Source of the DNA: a virus | Virus record (IMG/VR): IMGVR_UViG_3300021962_000647 | Location: 1 to 23,973 of that record | Direction: 5' to 3' (one strand) | Length of the DNA stretch: 23,973 nucleotides | Shown here: in pieces, positions 7,339 through 13,968 of the stretch | Numbering within the stretch: the stretch's first letter is position 1 | Layout of the letters: each line of letters begins with the position of its first letter | Notes under the pieces: generated by a model | The model's database searches: none | What the model was told of the DNA's origin: nothing | What the model saw: only the letters and a program-made list of their open reading frames with translations | Position numbers and translations under genes: made by a program

Positions 7339-7411
7339 GGGGAATTAGCTCATTTGGTAGAGCACTGCCTTTGCACGGCAGGGGTGAGGGGTTCGAGTCC
7401 CCTATTCTCCA
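7339..7411 (+). tRNA. tRNA-Ala (anticodon TGC)
   Basis: 73 nt. Acceptor stem GGGGAAT pairs with ATTCTCC (one G-T pair). D arm GCTC/GAGC. Anticodon stem CTGCC/GGCAG with loop TTTGCAC gives anticodon TGC, reading GCA. T arm AGGGG/CCCCT with loop TTCGAGT. Discriminator A; the CCA end is not encoded and must be added by a host enzyme. T4-like cyanophages often carry tRNAs whose anticodons suit AT-rich phage codons. Confidence 0.96.
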
Positions 7412-7427
7412 TTCGCAAATAGCGAAT
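7411..7427 (+). other. Inverted repeat between the two tRNAs
   Basis: ATTCGC and GCGAAT form a 6-bp stem with loop AAATA filling most of the spacer between the tRNA genes. It may be a processing signal for separating the two tRNAs. Confidence 0.45.
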
Positions 7428-7430
7428 AAT

Positions 7431-7510
7431 GCCCAAGTGGTGAAATTGGTATACACGCATGACTTAGGATCATGTGCTTCGGCGTGGAGGTTCGAGTCCT
7501 CTCTTGGGCA
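7431..7510 (+). tRNA. tRNA-Leu (anticodon TAG)
   Basis: 80 nt, class II. Acceptor GCCCAAG pairs with CTTGGGC. Anticodon stem CATGA/TCATG with loop CTTAGGA gives anticodon TAG, reading CTA. A long variable arm with a TTCG loop (TGCTTCGGCG) is typical of leucine tRNAs. T arm GGAGG/CCTCT with TTCGAGT. Discriminator A and no encoded CCA. Confidence 0.95.
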
Positions 7511-7518
7511 TCTAAATA
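7511..7518 (+). promoter_or_regulatory. Late promoter TCTAAATA
   Basis: The octamer directly follows tRNA-Leu and lies only 9 bases before the next ATG. T4-type late promoters (consensus TATAAATA) start RNA about 6 bases downstream, so the mRNA would have almost no leader. Confidence 0.6.
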
Positions 7519-7527
7519 AAAATAAAA

Positions 7528-8811
7528 ATGGTAACAGGTAATAAGTTACTTCAACTTAACTCTGCACTTCAAAGTGTAAAGGAAAGTATTAAAGGTATTG
7601 ATATTACGGTTAAAACTGCTAGTGCCAGAGCAGTCAAATATGTTATTAAATCTGATGATAGAGAATCTACAAGAAATATTGTAGAGCAAAAATTAAAATC
7701 CGCTCAAGTTGGTCCTGTAACCAGGAAACAAAGTGGTGAATCATCTATGGCAGTTACACAATGCCAAATTGATCAAGTTACGCATACCTTCATATACAAA
7801 CCTAAACGTGGGGGAATGTCCCAGACGACGTTAAATGCTTCTATTACAGAATTATTTCCGTGTATAGCATTTACGACTGGCATCTCATCTAAAACCATAA
7901 AAAATACAAAAGATTTTTACAATAGGATTATACAGAATAATAAACCAAATTTACCTTGTTATCTAAATCCAAGAGATGCTGCTTCCGGTAAGGAGTTTAT
8001 TGATAAAGCAGAAACTGGTAAGTTTGAAGAGAAAGTTAGAAATGCAATTAATGTGTTAAGATGGATTGAAGGTGTTAATCGAGCACATCCAATTTCTAGA
8101 GTTTATTGGGGTTATCGTGCCAAACCTAAAGGAGTTATGGCAAATCATCCTGGTGATATTTTTCTTCAATTTGCAAACGGCAAAATATTAGGTGTAAGTT
8201 TAAAGGCAGGTGGTGAAACAACTGATGAACCAAAACTTAATACTTATGTAAAACCAATTTTTGAATTTTATGGAAAAGTGTCTGAGTATGAAAAATTAAA
8301 AGATAAACTCTGGCCTCAATATCTTCAGATTCCTGGAATTACTGAGGATGATAAGAAAAATTGGGGTAAAAATACTCTCGCACTAAAAACATATGAATAT
8401 GAAAAGATGAATCCTCAGGGTTATGATGCTCTTTATGATAAAAATCTTGCTATAATAAAACAAGAGTTGATTAATCTATTGAATAGTGATTTTGCAAAAA
8501 CTAGAAAGTGGCTATTGGAGAAAGTAGCTCAACAGCAGCAAGATGTTCCATTGGTGGTTGTTAAAACAACACAATCGACTGCAAGACGTGATAAATCCAG
8601 TGACTTATTAGTTGAAGCTTTAGCATCTGTAAGGGGAATTGTAGCAGCCCCTGCAACAGGATCCTCCAAACAATCTTGGAATATTACATTAACCGATGGA
8701 TCTAGATTAGAATTGGATTTTACAACTAGAACAAATAAAGTTGGCGCTACTCATAAATTAGGACAATTCTCAAATCTTGCAGTTAAATTTAATAAAGTGA
8801 AGAAAAAATGA
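7528..8811 (+). CDS. Conserved phage protein, possible PD-(D/E)XK-type nuclease
   Basis: 427 aa, first gene of the late island. No family is recognised with certainty. The central block PGDIFLQF..GKILGVSLKAG (208-228) has the shape of a PD-(D/E)XK nuclease core. D210 ends one strand, and S224-L225-K226 in the next strand stands where D/E-x-K is usual; some restriction-type enzymes have S-x-K there. An upstream helix with E108 (SITELFPCIAF) could be the core helix. The rest is charged helix, and the C-terminal 60 residues look like a small beta domain (WNITLTDGSRLELDF). The ATG at 7528 has no Shine-Dalgarno site and a very short leader. The end overlaps the next gene (ATGA). Alternatives: virion or packaged protein. 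The nuclease idea is inference. Confidence 0.8.
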   Translation: MVTGNKLLQLNSALQSVKESIKGIDITVKTASARAVKYVIKSDDRESTRNIVEQKLKSAQVGPVTRKQSGESSMAVTQCQIDQVTHTFIYKPKRGGMSQTTLNASITELFPCIAFTTGISSKTIKNTKDFYNRIIQNNKPNLPCYLNPRDAASGKEFIDKAETGKFEEKVRNAINVLRWIEGVNRAHPISRVYWGYRAKPKGVMANHPGDIFLQFANGKILGVSLKAGGETTDEPKLNTYVKPIFEFYGKVSEYEKLKDKLWPQYLQIPGITEDDKKNWGKNTLALKTYEYEKMNPQGYDALYDKNLAIIKQELINLLNSDFAKTRKWLLEKVAQQQQDVPLVVVKTTQSTARRDKSSDLLVEALASVRGIVAAPATGSSKQSWNITLTDGSRLELDFTTRTNKVGATHKLGQFSNLAVKFNKVKKK

Positions 8812-9032
8812 ATTCTCAAATACAAGATATCATTAAATCATTTGAATCACCATCTAAGACTAGAGGTGCAAGGTACAATGATCTCTTAGCACATGTCTAC
8901 ATGACTTTTGATAAAAAGATTTCTTTATGTAAGTCGGATAGAGAAATGAATAAATATAAGAAAATGAGGAATAGTGTCCTCAGATACATTGTTGCAAACG
9001 AACGAGCAATAACTACTGAAATCTGTAAGTAA
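8808..9032 (+). CDS. 74-aa protein of unknown function
   Basis: Starts in ATGA overlap with the possible nuclease gene and stops in TAATG overlap with the next gene, so all three are one translationally coupled unit. Basic and mostly helical, with KYKKMRNSVLRYIVANERA near the end and an N-terminal IQDIIKSFESPSKTRGARYNDL. No motif recognised. Position between the putative nuclease and the packaged-type protein suggests a late function. Confidence 0.75.
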   Translation: MNSQIQDIIKSFESPSKTRGARYNDLLAHVYMTFDKKISLCKSDREMNKYKKMRNSVLRYIVANERAITTEICK

Positions 9033-10297
9033 TGAAAAACCTTTTCCAATTTTTGTCCGAAGCAGCAGCATCAACCGCTGTTCAGCAAGCTCAGCGTATG
9101 GGATTGGTTGGTGATGGGCATGGTGGTTGGTATGATAAAAAAACTGGTGAGTTTGTTGCGAAGACGGAAAAAGGTCAACTGAAGTTTTATAATAAGCGTC
9201 AAAAGGTTGGTGCTAAAGATCCAGTACAGACTGATCAGGAAAAGAACTTATCTCAACCAACGCAAGAACCTGCACCACAGCAGGAACCACAGGCACAACA
9301 ACCTGTTGAAATGGTTCCACCAGAAGTAGAAAAAACTAAAGGAACTCTTACAATTGCTTTTGGTCGTTTCAATCCACCAACGACTGGGCATGAAAAACTT
9401 TTAGATACTGTGGCAAAGTCTTCTGATGATGGAGACTATGTTATTGTACCTTCAAGAAGTCAGGATAAGAAAAAAAATCCATTAGATCCTGACACCAAAG
9501 TTTCTGTGATGAGGCAAATGTTTCCTCAGCATAGTGAGAGGATCGTCAATGATACTGCAAATCGCACCATCTTTGATGTGCTCAAGAAAGCACATATGGA
9601 TGGTTATACAAATGTAAGAATTATTGGTGGCGCAGATCGAGTCAAGGAATTTGAGAAATTGACTGGTAGTTATAATGGAAAACTTTATCAGTTCGATAAT
9701 GTAGAAGTTCGTTCTGCTGGAGAAAGAGATCCAGATTCTGATGATGATGTAACTGGAATGTCTGCATCAAAGCAGAGAAAGGCAGCAGCAGAGGGTGATT
9801 ATAAAACATTCCGTAAGGGTGTACCTGCATCGATGAATGAAAAGCAGGCAAGAGAACTTTATAATACTCTTCGTTCTGCGATGCAAATTAAAGAGGGTTG
9901 GAGTCTATGGGAAATTGCACCTAAATTTGATTGGGTAAATCTTCGTGAAAATTATATTCAAGAGAAGATTTATCAGGTTGGACAACTTGTAGAAAATCTG
10001 AATACTGGTTTAGTTGGTCGCATTATTCGTCGTGGAACCAATTATCTGATTTGTGTAACCGAAGATCATATTATGTTTAAGTCTTGGATTAAAGATGTGA
10101 CTGAAGCATATCAAGAAAAAAGAATGGATCGCAAGATGAGACTTCCTGGAAAACCTAATACTCTTTCTGGGACTTCTGGTTATACGAAGTATGTGGAGCA
10201 GCAAACCAAAGGATCTGAACTTGGAAAAGAGAATCTTGCATATGGTCAAATCAATTTTGGATTGAATTTCATAAATAAGTATAGAAAGAATAAGTAA
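9032..10297 (+). CDS. Nucleotidyltransferase-domain protein with capsid-targeting-like N-terminus
   Basis: 421 aa in three parts. (a) Residues 1-15 begin MKNLFQFLSEAAAS, close to the targeting peptide of T4 internal head proteins (MKTYQEFIAEA...). FLSE10 fits the gp21 protease rule (L/I)-x-E. A glycine/lysine segment then a Pro/Gln-rich linker (about 75-95) follow. (b) Residues 104-270 form a cytidylyltransferase-like domain: AFGRFNPPTTGH (T/HxGH at 117-120), a later RIIGGADRV strand, and GMSASKQR (243-249), which resembles the second ISxSxxR motif of NMN adenylyltransferase-type enzymes. (c) Residues 313-360 (VGQLVENLNTGLVGRIIRRGTNY) form a small SH3/KOW-like beta domain common in marine phage head proteins. 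Both nucleotide-binding motifs look intact, so enzymatic activity is possible. Substrate unknown. Confidence 0.85.
   Translation: MKNLFQFLSEAAASTAVQQAQRMGLVGDGHGGWYDKKTGEFVAKTEKGQLKFYNKRQKVGAKDPVQTDQEKNLSQPTQEPAPQQEPQAQQPVEMVPPEVEKTKGTLTIAFGRFNPPTTGHEKLLDTVAKSSDDGDYVIVPSRSQDKKKNPLDPDTKVSVMRQMFPQHSERIVNDTANRTIFDVLKKAHMDGYTNVRIIGGADRVKEFEKLTGSYNGKLYQFDNVEVRSAGERDPDSDDDVTGMSASKQRKAAAEGDYKTFRKGVPASMNEKQARELYNTLRSAMQIKEGWSLWEIAPKFDWVNLRENYIQEKIYQVGQLVENLNTGLVGRIIRRGTNYLICVTEDHIMFKSWIKDVTEAYQEKRMDRKMRLPGKPNTLSGTSGYTKYVEQQTKGSELGKENLAYGQINFGLNFINKYRKNK
10270..10277 (+). promoter_or_regulatory. Candidate late promoter CATAAATA
   Basis: Lies inside the end of the previous coding sequence, 32 bases before ATG 10310. 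That spacing matches the clearer late promoters in this window. Confidence 0.4.
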
Positions 10298-10309
10298 TTA
10301 AATCTCCTA

Positions 10310-12103
10310 ATGGATAAACCTACAGCAGCTCCTGCCGGTGGAGCAAAGGAAAAAATTGAAAAGCAAGCAAGACAGCTGGCTTATGATACCCGTTATAAGG
10401 TAAAGCAGGCCATGTCTGCTAAGGCGGGTGGAAAGTCCGATCCTGTTACCGTAAAAAAAGCATATGCTGCACAACTTGCTAAGTCATCTGCTGCTCCAGC
10501 AGTAAAGGCAAGAGCAAAGCAAATGCTTCTTGGTGAGGATCTTGTAGATACAAAGAGACTTGCAACAGAGTCGGTTGTATCTGCATTATACAATGTATTC
10601 GTAACTGGGGAAGTTGAGCAAAAAGTAGTAGAAGAAGTAGAAGATGCTTATTTACTTCAACTTGAAGAGTCTGAGGATACAAAATATAAAGTAAGAGTTA
10701 CTGACAAGAAGACTGGCAATTCATATGTCAGAATGGCGACTCGTGCCAAAATCTCTGAACTTCGCGCTAATCCAAATATTTCTTCTGTAGAAATGACTGG
10801 ATATGGTGAACCAACAAAGTCTGAGAAAGCAAAAGGATCTTCAACTGCAAAGGCAAAAGCAGGTAAGGGATTAGATCCTGTTGGGCAGGAAGATAAAGAT
10901 GTTGATAATGATGGTGATCATGATAAGTCTGATAAGTATCTGATGAAGCGTCGTAAGGCAGTTGGTAAAGCAATTGCTACTCGTAAAGAAGATTACAATT
11001 GGCAAAATGGATTTGCCGAGTTGATTGAAAAAAAGAAAGAGGAAAAGAGTGAAAAAAAGTTGACGGGAGAAGGTGTAAATAATTCCAATCTTATTAAAGT
11101 TTTCCCAGATTCTGATAGAGGTATTAAAGAAGGAAAAGAAGAGGAAAAGAAAGAAGATAAAAAAGCAGATGCTGAAAAAAAGGATGCTGCTCAGGATAAG
11201 CAAACTGTTGCCCTTCAGAAGAAGACTTTGATGGCAAAACTTCAGCAACTTCAAAAGGGTATTCCCCTTTCCCAAGAAGAAGTTGAAACTGATGGTGAGG
11301 AGTTAATTGAAAAGGCACCTCCAGGTGCTAAGTATGAGCGTATGGTTAAGCATATTAAAGCAGGATATGCAGATGGAGGGTTAACTAAAAAAGAAAGATC
11401 GATTGCTTATGCTACTGCTTGGAAGGCAAAAAATAAAGCGGTGAAGGAAGAAGCATGTGGTTGTGAAGATAAAAAAGAACCAAAACTCAAGAAGAGTGAA
11501 GGTGGTGTTGAGGATCCTAGAGAAATCCCAACTAAACTTAATCTGGCAAAGAATAAGTTAAGAGCGATGGGACTTAAAATGTCCTATGAACCAGAAGGTG
11601 AGCAACTTCAAGAAAAACCTGGTGATGGATATCTTGGGCCAACACCAATTCCAAATCCAATTCGTCTTACAAAAGATGTAGTTGATGCAACTAATAGAGC
11701 AAGTCAAAAAAAAGTTGACGCTGTAAATGCAGTTCTTCCTGGTAGTGCATCGATGCCTAAAAATGTTACTTATTTTAATAAGGGACCAAGCGCAGCATCA
11801 CAGAAATATCTTGGTTTAAAAAATTCTTATGAACCAGAAGGTGAAGTGATTGATGAAAGAAGAAAGGAAGACAAGGTAGCAGGAACTCCAAGAAAACCAC
11901 GCAATCCAGCATTTGAATTGGTTGCAAAATCAATGGGAACTGGTAGAATGGGTGTTAAACCAAGAGGTCAGAAAAAAGTTCCTGGTAAAAAACCACCTGC
12001 TGCTGGTGAGTATGGTGCTCCTACATCACCTGCACAAAAAGTAGAAAAGATTCGTGCTGCTAGAAAAAGAGCACAGGATAATATGAGTTCTAGGTTTGAC
12101 TGA
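10310..12103 (+). CDS. Large Lys/Ala/Glu-rich late protein with gp21-type sites and EF-hand-like loop
   Basis: 597 aa, low complexity, probably a head-core, packaged or virion protein. Visible parts: basic Ala/Lys N-terminus (1-75); a small domain YKVRVTDKKTGNSYVRMATRAK (126-147); a perfect EF-hand-like loop of alternating Asp from D197 to D208 (DVDNDGDHDKSD) followed by KYLMKRRKAVGKAI; a long Lys/Glu stretch (240-300); a block common in marine phages MVKHIKAGYADGGLTKKERS...AYATAWKAKN (345-376); and two copies of SYEPEGE (425-431, 506-512), followed by LQE and IDE. ELIE, LQE and IDE fit the (L/I)-x-E cleavage rule of the T4 prohead protease, so the protein may be cut during capsid maturation. 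The basic C-terminus could bind DNA. ATG 10310 has no strong ribosome-binding site. Function is inferred. Confidence 0.88.
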   Translation: MDKPTAAPAGGAKEKIEKQARQLAYDTRYKVKQAMSAKAGGKSDPVTVKKAYAAQLAKSSAAPAVKARAKQMLLGEDLVDTKRLATESVVSALYNVFVTGEVEQKVVEEVEDAYLLQLEESEDTKYKVRVTDKKTGNSYVRMATRAKISELRANPNISSVEMTGYGEPTKSEKAKGSSTAKAKAGKGLDPVGQEDKDVDNDGDHDKSDKYLMKRRKAVGKAIATRKEDYNWQNGFAELIEKKKEEKSEKKLTGEGVNNSNLIKVFPDSDRGIKEGKEEEKKEDKKADAEKKDAAQDKQTVALQKKTLMAKLQQLQKGIPLSQEEVETDGEELIEKAPPGAKYERMVKHIKAGYADGGLTKKERSIAYATAWKAKNKAVKEEACGCEDKKEPKLKKSEGGVEDPREIPTKLNLAKNKLRAMGLKMSYEPEGEQLQEKPGDGYLGPTPIPNPIRLTKDVVDATNRASQKKVDAVNAVLPGSASMPKNVTYFNKGPSAASQKYLGLKNSYEPEGEVIDERRKEDKVAGTPRKPRNPAFELVAKSMGTGRMGVKPRGQKKVPGKKPPAAGEYGAPTSPAQKVEKIRAARKRAQDNMSSRFD

Positions 12104-12104
12104 T

Positions 12105-12112
12105 TCTAAATA
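12105..12112 (+). promoter_or_regulatory. Late promoter TCTAAATA
   Basis: Immediately after the stop of the large basic protein and 30 bases before ATG 12143. Its leader shares CTAAATAAG and TCACACGGA with the leader at 23839-23867. Confidence 0.65.
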
Positions 12113-12142
12113 AGACAGGATACTCTTCACACGGAGGTTATT

Positions 12143-12328
12143 ATGTCCGCAGTAATCGCATGGTGTCTTGCTAACCAAACTCTGCTTCTAACTCTTGCAC
12201 TTGCACTTTCGGAAGCATTGGGAGCAAACCCAAAAGTTAAATCAAATGGTATTCTCTCACTTGTTCTTCTTCAGGCACAAAAAGTTCTGAAGGAAAAGGG
12301 AGCAAAAGATTTAACTCCTGGGGAATGA
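12143..12328 (+). CDS. Small hydrophobic membrane protein
   Basis: 61 aa. ATG 12143 has GGAGG at 12133-12137, 5 bases away. Residues 3-28 are a hydrophobic segment (VIAWCLANQTLLLTLALAL), which would span the membrane once, followed by a short amphipathic tail with Lys. It has its own late promoter and is closed by a strong terminator, so it is a single-gene late unit. A holin-like role is possible because of the size and the late timing. There is no second membrane segment strong enough to settle that, and the lysozyme gene is 9 kb away. A virion or membrane accessory protein is equally possible. Confidence 0.8.
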   Translation: MSAVIAWCLANQTLLLTLALALSEALGANPKVKSNGILSLVLLQAQKVLKEKGAKDLTPGE

Positions 12329-12333
12329 ATTAC

Positions 12334-12364
12334 AAGGAGACCAAACATAAGGTCTCCTTTTTTT
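12334..12364 (+). terminator. Terminator merging into a late promoter
   Basis: AAGGAGACC (12334-12342) pairs with GGTCTCCTT (12351-12359); the T run covers 12358-12364. Its last T is the first base of the TATAAATA late promoter. Confidence 0.9.
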
Positions 12365-12371
12365 ATAAATA
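12364..12371 (+). promoter_or_regulatory. Late promoter TATAAATA (perfect T4 consensus)
   Basis: Exact match to the T4 gp55-dependent late promoter, 31 bases before ATG 12403. Confidence 0.85.
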
Positions 12372-12402
12372 TCTGTATACAAAGAATTATAGGTAGGGAA
12401 AC

Positions 12403-12966
12403 ATGGCTCTTTGGGGCAATAAAGATTCTTTAAGCACGGGTCTTACTGGAACTATAACAATTAATCTTTCTGCTAAAACAGTAACTGGAAGTGGCACAAC
12501 TTTCGTAGCTGCTGGAATCTCTACTGGAGATATTCTGGTTGTTGGAACTGGGGCCACTTATGGTCAAGCAGTTGTAACTGGAGTAACATCAGCAACTTTA
12601 CTTTCAATCGGTTCAACACAATTCTTGATTCCATTGAATGGTGCTATTGTGGGTGCTGCATACACTGTAACTCAAAAACCAAAATACACTCTTGAGGATC
12701 ATCAGTATAACGCACCTGATGCTAAGGCAAATAGATTCTCTGCAGTCTTTGGTGTAGATACTATTGAGACTGGTATTGCACGTACAACTACAGTTGGTTC
12801 TAAAGTTGGTGCGTATGGAGTTACCCATGCTGGTTGGGTTGGCGTAACAACTTATGTTGACAACCATGGAAACTTCAGAGTTAAGTCTGAGACTTTAGTG
12901 GCATTTAGTGGAATTACCACTGGTACAGGAGACGCTGGCGACGACGCAAGATTCCCAGATAGCTGA
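12403..12966 (+). CDS. Virion structural protein (marine T4-like type)
   Basis: 187 aa beginning MALWGNKDSLSTG. The sequence is Gly/Thr/Val-rich with regular beta strands: TGTITINLSAKTVTGSGTTF, then GDILVVG and VTGVTSATLLSI. The C-terminal block has GVTHAGWVGVTTYVDNHG..R.KSETLVAFSGITTG and an acidic end DDARFPDS. This plan (N-terminal beta domain, then HAGWV, ETLVA, FPDS) recurs in virion proteins of marine cyanophages and pelagiphages. The exact location in the particle is not known to me. It follows the perfect late promoter at 12364 and has a weak ribosome-binding site (AGGTAGGG). Expected to be abundant if it is a capsid decoration or neck component, but that is inference. Confidence 0.85.
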   Translation: MALWGNKDSLSTGLTGTITINLSAKTVTGSGTTFVAAGISTGDILVVGTGATYGQAVVTGVTSATLLSIGSTQFLIPLNGAIVGAAYTVTQKPKYTLEDHQYNAPDAKANRFSAVFGVDTIETGIARTTTVGSKVGAYGVTHAGWVGVTTYVDNHGNFRVKSETLVAFSGITTGTGDAGDDARFPDS

Positions 12967-12974
12967 TAACATGT

Positions 12975-13346
12975 ATGAGATTTGATGAATTGAATGAGAG
13001 CAATTATTTGCTCTTCGCTATAAAATTTTATAATAATCCTCATGCTCTGACTATGGAAGATTTTGAGGACGATTTGAAAAGAATCAAGTACATTAAGAGA
13101 TTATTAAAAAGATATAAAAACACTGGTGTCTTGAAGACTCATTTGATTCTAAATCATCTCACAGTTCTTTTTAATGTTTTTGATGATGCTGCAATTCCTT
13201 TGCTCTTTTACAATTTGGAGCAAAATCTGTGGCCACCTATAAAAAGTTTTCTATTGTTCTTAAATAGAATTCCAGAATATCCAAAAACTGAAATTCATGG
13301 AATACCTGAAGATCAGTATTGTGTAAACGAATTAAATTCAATCTAA
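12975..13346 (+). CDS. Conserved marine T4-like phage protein of unknown function
   Basis: 123 aa; ATG 12975 is 8 bases after the previous stop. Almost fully helical: MRFDELNESNYLLFAIKFY, DLKRIKYIKRLLKRYK, LKTHLILNHLTVLFNVFD, LLFYNLEQNLWPPIKSFLLFLNRIP. This pattern (a short acidic start, a basic helix, the LILNHL..L.NVF helix and a W..IK.FL.FLN.IP helix) is one I associate with a widely conserved protein of marine T4-like phages, often sitting near structural genes. No catalytic motif is visible. It is coupled to the next gene through TAATG. Confidence 0.85.
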   Translation: MRFDELNESNYLLFAIKFYNNPHALTMEDFEDDLKRIKYIKRLLKRYKNTGVLKTHLILNHLTVLFNVFDDAAIPLLFYNLEQNLWPPIKSFLLFLNRIPEYPKTEIHGIPEDQYCVNELNSI

Positions 13347-13537
13347 TGGATATCGACAGAATTATCGGCATTATTCGATCTTTAAAAGAAGAAGCACCAA
13401 CCATGAATCTTGGCGCTGGTCAAATTGCTGGTACTAAAGAAGCTGGTGACGATCCACCAGTTCGTAAAAGTAAAAAGTATATCTACGGTAAAGGATTTCG
13501 TAAAAACTGGTTACAAAGAAGAACTCCACCTCAGTAG
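13346..13537 (+). CDS. Small conserved basic protein of unknown function
   Basis: 63 aa from ATG 13346, which shares a base with the previous stop (13344-13348, TAATG). N-terminal amphipathic helix MDIDRIIGIIRSLKEE, a middle turn NLGAGQIAGTKEAGDDPP, and a basic end VRKSKKYIYGKGFRKNW. The GAG.IAGT.EAGDDPPVRK segment looks like a conserved signature in marine T4-like phages. The basic aromatic tail could contact nucleic acid or a virion partner. Function not known. Confidence 0.8.
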   Translation: MDIDRIIGIIRSLKEEAPTMNLGAGQIAGTKEAGDDPPVRKSKKYIYGKGFRKNWLQRRTPPQ

Positions 13538-13544
13538 GACAATG

Positions 13545-13955
13545 ATGTCAGGATCAAAATTAGCAGTTCTTGAATCTAAACTTGGCATTTATGAAGATCT
13601 ATCCCGAGAAATGCTGGCAAAGTTAGAGGCAGCTGTTGATAAGATCTCTGAAGGTAATGCTCGTATCGCCACAATTCTTGCAAAGCACGATGAAAGAATT
13701 GAGCAAAATATTAAAACTGATGAACTTCTTATTCGAATGATTGATGAAATCAAAAAAGATAATGAAGTTGAACATAATGAAATGGCAGAAAGATTTAATA
13801 AAATAGAAGAAAATATTGATAATCTTTTAAAATTTAGATGGCAAGTGGGTGGTGTACTTGCAGTCTTAGTCATTGTAATTACAGTCGCAAGTTCTTGGTT
13901 ACCAACTGTCTTGACTTCTCGCCCATCTCAGATTACAATAGAGAGAACGAAGTAA
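13545..13955 (+). CDS. Coiled-coil protein with C-terminal membrane segment
   Basis: 136 aa. ATG 13545 is 5 bases after AGGA (13536-13539); ATG 13542 is the alternative, and the longer frame from 13410 lies inside the preceding gene. Residues 1-105 are a long charged coiled coil (heptad-like LESKLGIYEDLSREMLAKLEAA, then repeats of I/L-x-x-(I/M) with E/K). One membrane span VGGVLAVLVIVITVASSW follows, then a short tail. This topology resembles XhlA-type phage membrane proteins, where a coiled coil precedes a C-terminal anchor and acts with a holin, but I see no specific sequence match. The end of the gene carries the promoter of the next early operon. Confidence 0.8.
   Translation: MSGSKLAVLESKLGIYEDLSREMLAKLEAAVDKISEGNARIATILAKHDERIEQNIKTDELLIRMIDEIKKDNEVEHNEMAERFNKIEENIDNLLKFRWQVGGVLAVLVIVITVASSWLPTVLTSRPSQITIERTK
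13911..13939 (+). promoter_or_regulatory. Sigma70-type early promoter of the gene 61-nrdA-nrdB operon
   Basis: TTGACT (13911-13916), exactly 17 bases, TACAAT (13934-13939). It lies inside the 3' end of the preceding late gene. Predicted start near 13946, 23 bases before the primase ATG. It restores early transcription inside a late region. Confidence 0.7.
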
Positions 13956-13968
13956 TACTCCCTTCATA

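Noticed and set aside
7339-7510. tRNA genes as a phage integration site
   Set aside because: No integrase and no duplicated tRNA 3' end in the window; T4-like phages are lytic.
10871-11275. Antisense open frame (Phe-rich) opposite the Lys-rich gene
   Set aside because: Poly-Lys codons read as poly-Phe on the opposite strand; a composition artefact.
13410-13544. Extended N-terminus of the coiled-coil membrane protein
   Set aside because: It lies in the previous gene; ATG 13545 has AGGA and begins the heptad pattern.
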